Shown: positions 7,235 to 9,837 of the stretch, piece by piece
Position numbering within the stretch: position 1 is the first letter of the stretch
How the letters are laid out: every line of letters starts with the position of its first letter
From: Chryseobacterium gleum
Lineage (GTDB): Bacteria; Bacteroidota; Bacteroidia; Flavobacteriales_D; Crocinitomicaceae
Length of the DNA stretch: 9,837 nt
Assembly (NCBI GenBank): GCA_943326315.2
Contig: CALPSU020000073.1
Coordinates: 1 to 9,837, forward strand
Direction: 5' to 3'
The notes under the pieces: model-generated
Databases searched by the model: none
What the model was told of the DNA's origin: nothing
The model's input: only the letters and a program-made list of their open reading frames with translations
Program-made: the position numbers and the translations under genes

Positions 7235-8012
7235 AAATAAACATAGTTGGAATATTATTCTTTAACGTTGTAACAATCGGATTTACATTTTCAGAAGGAG
7301 TATTCACAGATAAATTACTGAGTTGATTCAATTGAACACCTGAAAATAGTTTAGAATAATCTATATAAATATGTTGATAGAATATTTGATCTTTAGAAAT
7401 TGTATAAGATTTATCAGGCATAACAACCGGAATATAATTTGCATTTGTTCCAATTTTATAAGAAAACGGAGCTTTAGTTCCTGTCATATCAAAAGTTGTG
7501 TCTATTTTACCTTGAATATTTAAAAAAACAAATCCATCTGGTTGTGCGGTTTGAGAAAACCACATTTCTGGTTTATTCAAAATAATAGAATCAACACTTG
7601 ATTTAGGATCTAAAGCATTCGTTGTTGGATCAAGTCCTATTTTAAAACGAATTGTTTTATAGTTGCCAATCGGAACATTTCCAGCTAAATAACTCTCCGC
7701 TTCAAACACCTTCAATATTCTTTTTAACGGGATCTGATAGGTTGTCCCATCTAATTTAACTAATTCGATTTCAGAAATGTACATTTGTGTCATGCTCAAT
7801 GACATTCCTCTTCCTTCCAATGTTGTGTAGTCAATGTTATATAAATCAACTTCCTGATCTCCGATGTATGTATGTAAATGAAACATCACAGTGCCTGTAG
7901 GAGGAGTATTGTTTTGAGTATTTGTTGTGTTGCTCGTTATTCCTTCTTTTGAACAAGAAGAAAGAATAGAAATGGTTAGTATTAAAACTAAAAGTGATTT
8001 TAAAATTTTCAT
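7224..8012 (-). CDS. MbnP-like copper-binding lipoprotein
   Basis: The 262-residue protein has a lipoprotein signal (MKILKSLLVLILTISILSSC, lipidated Cys20) and a Thr/Asn-rich linker. An MbnP-family domain then covers about 40-262: VMFHLHTYIGDQEVDL at the start, the MYISEIELVKLDG strand pair (77-89), IGNYKTIRFKIGLDP (115-129), MWFSQTAQPDGFVFLNIQGK (150-169) and a C-terminal NPIVTTLKNNIPTMF. MbnP, known from methanobactin operons, binds Cu(I); its tryptophan-derived kynurenine ligand is made by the diheme enzyme MbnH. Here Trp151 is the only tryptophan, located where the family has its conserved aromatic motif; His45 and His47 are candidate ligands. The gene lies 15 bp after a Met/His-rich barrel gene and overlaps a cytochrome c gene. 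Copper binding is a family-based prediction; no methanobactin biosynthesis gene is visible in the window. Confidence 0.85.
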   Translation of the reverse strand: MKILKSLLVLILTISILSSCSKEGITSNTTNTQNNTPPTGTVMFHLHTYIGDQEVDLYNIDYTTLEGRGMSLSMTQMYISEIELVKLDGTTYQIPLKRILKVFEAESYLAGNVPIGNYKTIRFKIGLDPTTNALDPKSSVDSIILNKPEMWFSQTAQPDGFVFLNIQGKIDTTFDMTGTKAPFSYKIGTNANYIPVVMPDKSYTISKDQIFYQHIYIDYSKLFSGVQLNQLSNLSVNTPSENVNPIVTTLKNNIPTMFIYEN

Positions 8013-8027
8013 GGACTTTGTTTTTTT

Positions 8028-9104
8028 TTAAAATGTAAAAGACCAAGAAGCTAGAACCGACTGATTTTGCTTCATTTGAATCCCGTTTAAATTTTGATAA
8101 ATAGGAATTCCATATTCGATTCCTAAACGATTATTTTTAAATTGATAGGTTGTACCTAGGTAAGAAAAAGCCTTTACACCTCCATAATTCATAGGATTAG
8201 CGGAAGGTTCGTTGAACGAATAAAGCGTAGGATCAAATCCTTGAATTTTACTTGATACTGTTCCTTCTATTCTAATGGACGTACTAAAATTCTTTAACCA
8301 AGAATAAGCAAACCACGAATTAAGTGTAATCTCATTTCCAACCTTATAACCCACTTGATTATATCCTAAATGTAAAACAGAAAAAATTTGTGAACTGAAA
8401 GTGGACCTGCTTTTTTGAAATAAATAGGATATTCCTGGTAATAAATCAAACGTTCCTGAACCTAATTGCATTCCATACGGAAACCGATTATTTGGATACA
8501 TCATATTAGTTGATGAACCTTTTACCCGAATACTTCCTGAAGGAATATTACATCCTAAATTTACTAAAACTTGATAATTTCTGTGTTTTTTCAAGCCATA
8601 TAAAAATTGAATCTTAGTATCCGAAAAACCTGAAGTTTTCATTTCATGATTATTCAATGAGGTTGCTGACATCCCATCCATTCCAACCATATCGGCGTGA
8701 TTATGTCCATCTGCCATAAACATCGACATATACATCGAAGAAGTATAGTAATTCAACATCACCATAGCTGTCAATCGATCAGTAATTCCATACATCCCCA
8801 TAATCATATGCATTTCCATCTTCATAGAAGTTGGCGACATAATATAATTTGTAAACACATCAATATCTGTAACCGATTTAGAACCTGAAAGTAAACCGTT
8901 CATTCCCATATTCATATTACGATAGGAAAGCATCCATTCATTTTTATCGTGCACATGACTAATCATAACTCCAGCAGGAGTTGGATTATTTGTTGAACAA
9001 ACACATTTTTCGAAACAAGATTCTAAAGAATCAGATTGAGACGAAATAAACTGTATTTGAAAAGAAAAGACAAGACAAACAAAACTTAATTGAATAGTTT
9101 GCAT
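8028..9104 (-). CDS. Met/His-rich outer-membrane beta-barrel, putative copper-associated transporter
   Basis: The 358-residue protein has a signal peptide (about 1-22), a short cysteine cluster (C30, C34, C36), then ISHVHDKNEWMLSYRNMNMGMNG (48-70), which matches the start of a barrel family usually annotated only as transporter and often found beside metal genes. Methionine is extreme: 22 between residues 47 and 155, including MKMEMHMIMGM (94-104) and MYMSMFM (124-130), with a His loop at DGHNHADM (132-139). The rest is alternating amphipathic strands ending in SVLASWSFTF, whose terminal Phe is an outer-membrane insertion signal. Methionine and histidine clusters of this kind bind Cu(I)/Cu(II) or Ag(I) in CopA/CopB- and PcoB-like proteins, so export, sequestration or uptake of copper across the outer membrane is plausible; direction is unknown. 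It starts the tight operon ending at 6467. Confidence 0.82.
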   Translation of the reverse strand: MQTIQLSFVCLVFSFQIQFISSQSDSLESCFEKCVCSTNNPTPAGVMISHVHDKNEWMLSYRNMNMGMNGLLSGSKSVTDIDVFTNYIMSPTSMKMEMHMIMGMYGITDRLTAMVMLNYYTSSMYMSMFMADGHNHADMVGMDGMSATSLNNHEMKTSGFSDTKIQFLYGLKKHRNYQVLVNLGCNIPSGSIRVKGSSTNMMYPNNRFPYGMQLGSGTFDLLPGISYLFQKSRSTFSSQIFSVLHLGYNQVGYKVGNEITLNSWFAYSWLKNFSTSIRIEGTVSSKIQGFDPTLYSFNEPSANPMNYGGVKAFSYLGTTYQFKNNRLGIEYGIPIYQNLNGIQMKQNQSVLASWSFTF

Positions 9105-9133
9105 GATTTAAAATTTTCGTAATTAAAAACTTG

Positions 9134-9240
9134 TTTAACCAAAGATTACTCAGAGTAATAACACAGAGGTCCTCAGAGTTATTCATCATCAAAAACTCAG
9201 TGCAACTCTGTACTGAAAATCCTTTTACTCTGTGGTAAAA
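9134..9240. repeat. 107-bp hairpin-forming intergenic repeat (CCACAGAG type, second copy)
   Basis: Two arms of about 50 bases (9134-9182 and 9191-9240) are imperfect reverse complements around a short spacer. Ends are TTTAACCAAAGA and TACTCTGTGGTAAAA; inner cores are ACACAGAGG...CTCAGAGTT against AACTCAGTGCAACTCTG. It has the same arm organisation as the element at 6280-6462 but lacks that element's 80-base centre and its termini are more diverged. It lies 7 bp after the stop codon of the 133-residue Cys-motif gene and 29 bp before the barrel gene start, so it could attenuate transcription between the two. Confidence 0.75.
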
Positions 9241-9247
9241 AAAATAA

Positions 9248-9649
9248 TTAAGAAAATTGGGGTGGTTGGAAGCATTGGTTTATTTCATCAAAATTATAAT
9301 GTGATGAAATACTTGAATTTGGTTTTGATTTAATTATAGAAAAATCGACTAATGCATATGAAATCTGACTCATATCATTAAAAACTTCGCCTTCTTTGAT
9401 TTTTTTAAATTTCGGAATTTGATTTTTTGATTCTTTACTAAAATCAGCTTTATCTTGTTCTTCTTGAATTTTTAATTGTTTTGCTAAATAACATTTACCA
9501 TTACAATTCAGCATTGGTTTCGCTTTGTTGACACAGTATTTAGCAGTTAATTCATCTTGATTTATTTTCCAATTCACAATCGTGAAGAAACCCTGCAATG
9601 ACTGCAAAAGAATCGTAATTGTAAATACTATTAGAAATAAAAATCTCAA
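9248..9649 (-). CDS. Small membrane/exported protein with CNGKCYLAKQLK motif (copy 1, TTG start)
   Basis: The 133-residue protein has a hydrophobic N-terminus (about 3-25), then C39-x9-C49-NGK-C53-YLAKQLK, an acidic/basic stretch rich in Gln, Glu and Lys, and a C-terminus CFQPPQFS. It is paralogous to the 122-residue protein at 6467-6835; the downstream halves have diverged strongly. The start is a TTG at 9649-9647. In-frame TAA at 9664-9662 leaves no room for a much longer form, no ATG exists before the motif, and with this TTG the three cysteines fall at exactly the same numbers (39, 49, 53) as in the ATG-started paralogue. A -7 promoter box sits 21 bases upstream, so it is the first gene of the cluster. 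Function is unknown; the cysteine motif and neighbours suggest metal or thiol chemistry outside the cytoplasm. Confidence 0.78.
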   Translation of the reverse strand: MRFLFLIVFTITILLQSLQGFFTIVNWKINQDELTAKYCVNKAKPMLNCNGKCYLAKQLKIQEEQDKADFSKESKNQIPKFKKIKEGEVFNDMSQISYALVDFSIIKSKPNSSISSHYNFDEINQCFQPPQFS

Positions 9650-9670
9650 TTTTATTACTTTTTATTTTTG

Positions 9671-9678
9671 CAAAGTTA
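9671..9678 (-). promoter_or_regulatory. Flavobacterial -7 promoter box (TAACTTTG)
   Basis: On the minus strand TAACTTTGCA matches the Bacteroidota -7 consensus TAnnTTTG, here with the frequent following C. It ends 21 bases before the TTG start codon, giving a short 5' leader. No convincing -33 TTG element is found at the usual spacing. It is the best promoter candidate for the whole minus-strand cluster, because no such box is seen just upstream of the barrel gene. Confidence 0.6.
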
Positions 9679-9734
9679 GAGGAATAATTTTAATTTTTCT
9701 ATAAAGAGTGAAAAATCAATTAATAATAGTTGGT

Positions 9735-9837
9735 TTCGAGTGCCTCAACCAACGGTAACAAGTACCTCAACCAACCACTTGTTGACTGAGGCACTCGAAG
9801 TCAACCAACACATGTTGACTGAGGTAATCGAAGTCAA
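9735..9837. repeat. Tandem and inverted intergenic repeat block (GACTGAGGCACTCGAAG type), cut by the window edge
   Basis: TTCGAGTGCCTCAACCAAC (9735-9753) is the reverse complement of GTTGACTGAGGCACTCGAA (9781-9799) at 17 of 19 positions. TACCTCAACCAAC (9763-9775) pairs in the same way with GTTGACTGAGGTA (9814-9826). Read directly, the right half is two copies of GTTGACTGAGG-x-x-xTCGAAGTCAA, 33 bases apart (9781 and 9814). This is the GACTGAG/TCGAAG repeat style often seen between genes in Flavobacteriia. The block lies upstream of the cluster promoter and runs off the window. No coding potential is seen. Confidence 0.75.

Noticed and set aside
7846..8046. Minus-strand 66-codon ORF overlapping the MbnP-like gene start
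   Set aside because: Out-of-frame translation of the MbnP signal-peptide region; it also runs into the end of the barrel gene, whose reading is far better supported.
8697..8888. Plus-strand His-rich 63-codon ORF that looks like a metal-binding peptide
   Set aside because: It is the antisense of the Met-rich codons (ATG reads as CAT, giving His); the His-richness is an artefact of the opposite strand.
9735..9837. CRISPR-like array
   Set aside because: Units differ in length and orientation, there are no regular unique spacers, and no cas gene is nearby; it fits an intergenic repeat family better.

Overview
The window is AT-rich (about 30% G+C by eye) and reads as a chromosome segment of a Bacteroidota bacterium, most likely Flavobacteriia. 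The grounds are two proteins with type IX secretion (T9SS) C-terminal sorting domains ending in KLIIE, SprB-type repeats, a TonB-dependent receptor, a flavobacterial -7 promoter box (TAACTTTG), absent Shine-Dalgarno sites, and intergenic repeat families typical of this phylum. Genus cannot be decided from the sequence.

Layout: at the left edge (1-699, + strand) is the 3' part of a secreted Reeler-like (choice-of-anchor V type) protein with a T9SS tail, closed by a strong hairpin terminator. All other genes lie on the minus strand, so they are read from right to left. From the right: a small Cys-motif membrane protein with a TTG start (9649-9248); a 107-bp hairpin repeat; a Met/His-rich outer-membrane barrel (9104-8028); an MbnP-like copper-binding lipoprotein (8012-7224); a monoheme cytochrome c lipoprotein (7234-6839); a second Cys-motif protein paralogous to the first (6835-6467); a 183-bp repeat element with a perfect 16-bp terminal inverted repeat; a large secreted beta-propeller protein with SprB repeats and T9SS tail (6261-3676) followed by a terminator; a small His/Cys-rich secreted protein with a GTG start (3587-3270); and a TonB-dependent receptor (3163-953). 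The right edge (9735-9837) is a tandem/inverted repeat block.

Interpretation: genes 9104-6467 are packed with gaps of 15 and 3 bp and one 11-bp overlap, so they look like one transcription unit. An MbnP homologue beside a c-type cytochrome, a barrel with 22 methionines in about 110 residues, and two small CNGKC proteins point to a copper (or other soft-metal) handling system of the cell envelope. The His/Cys-rich peptide plus TonB receptor further downstream could be the outer-membrane import arm. The metal assignment is inference from family and residue content; no experimental link is visible in sequence. The canonical MbnP partner, the diheme peroxidase MbnH, is not in the window.
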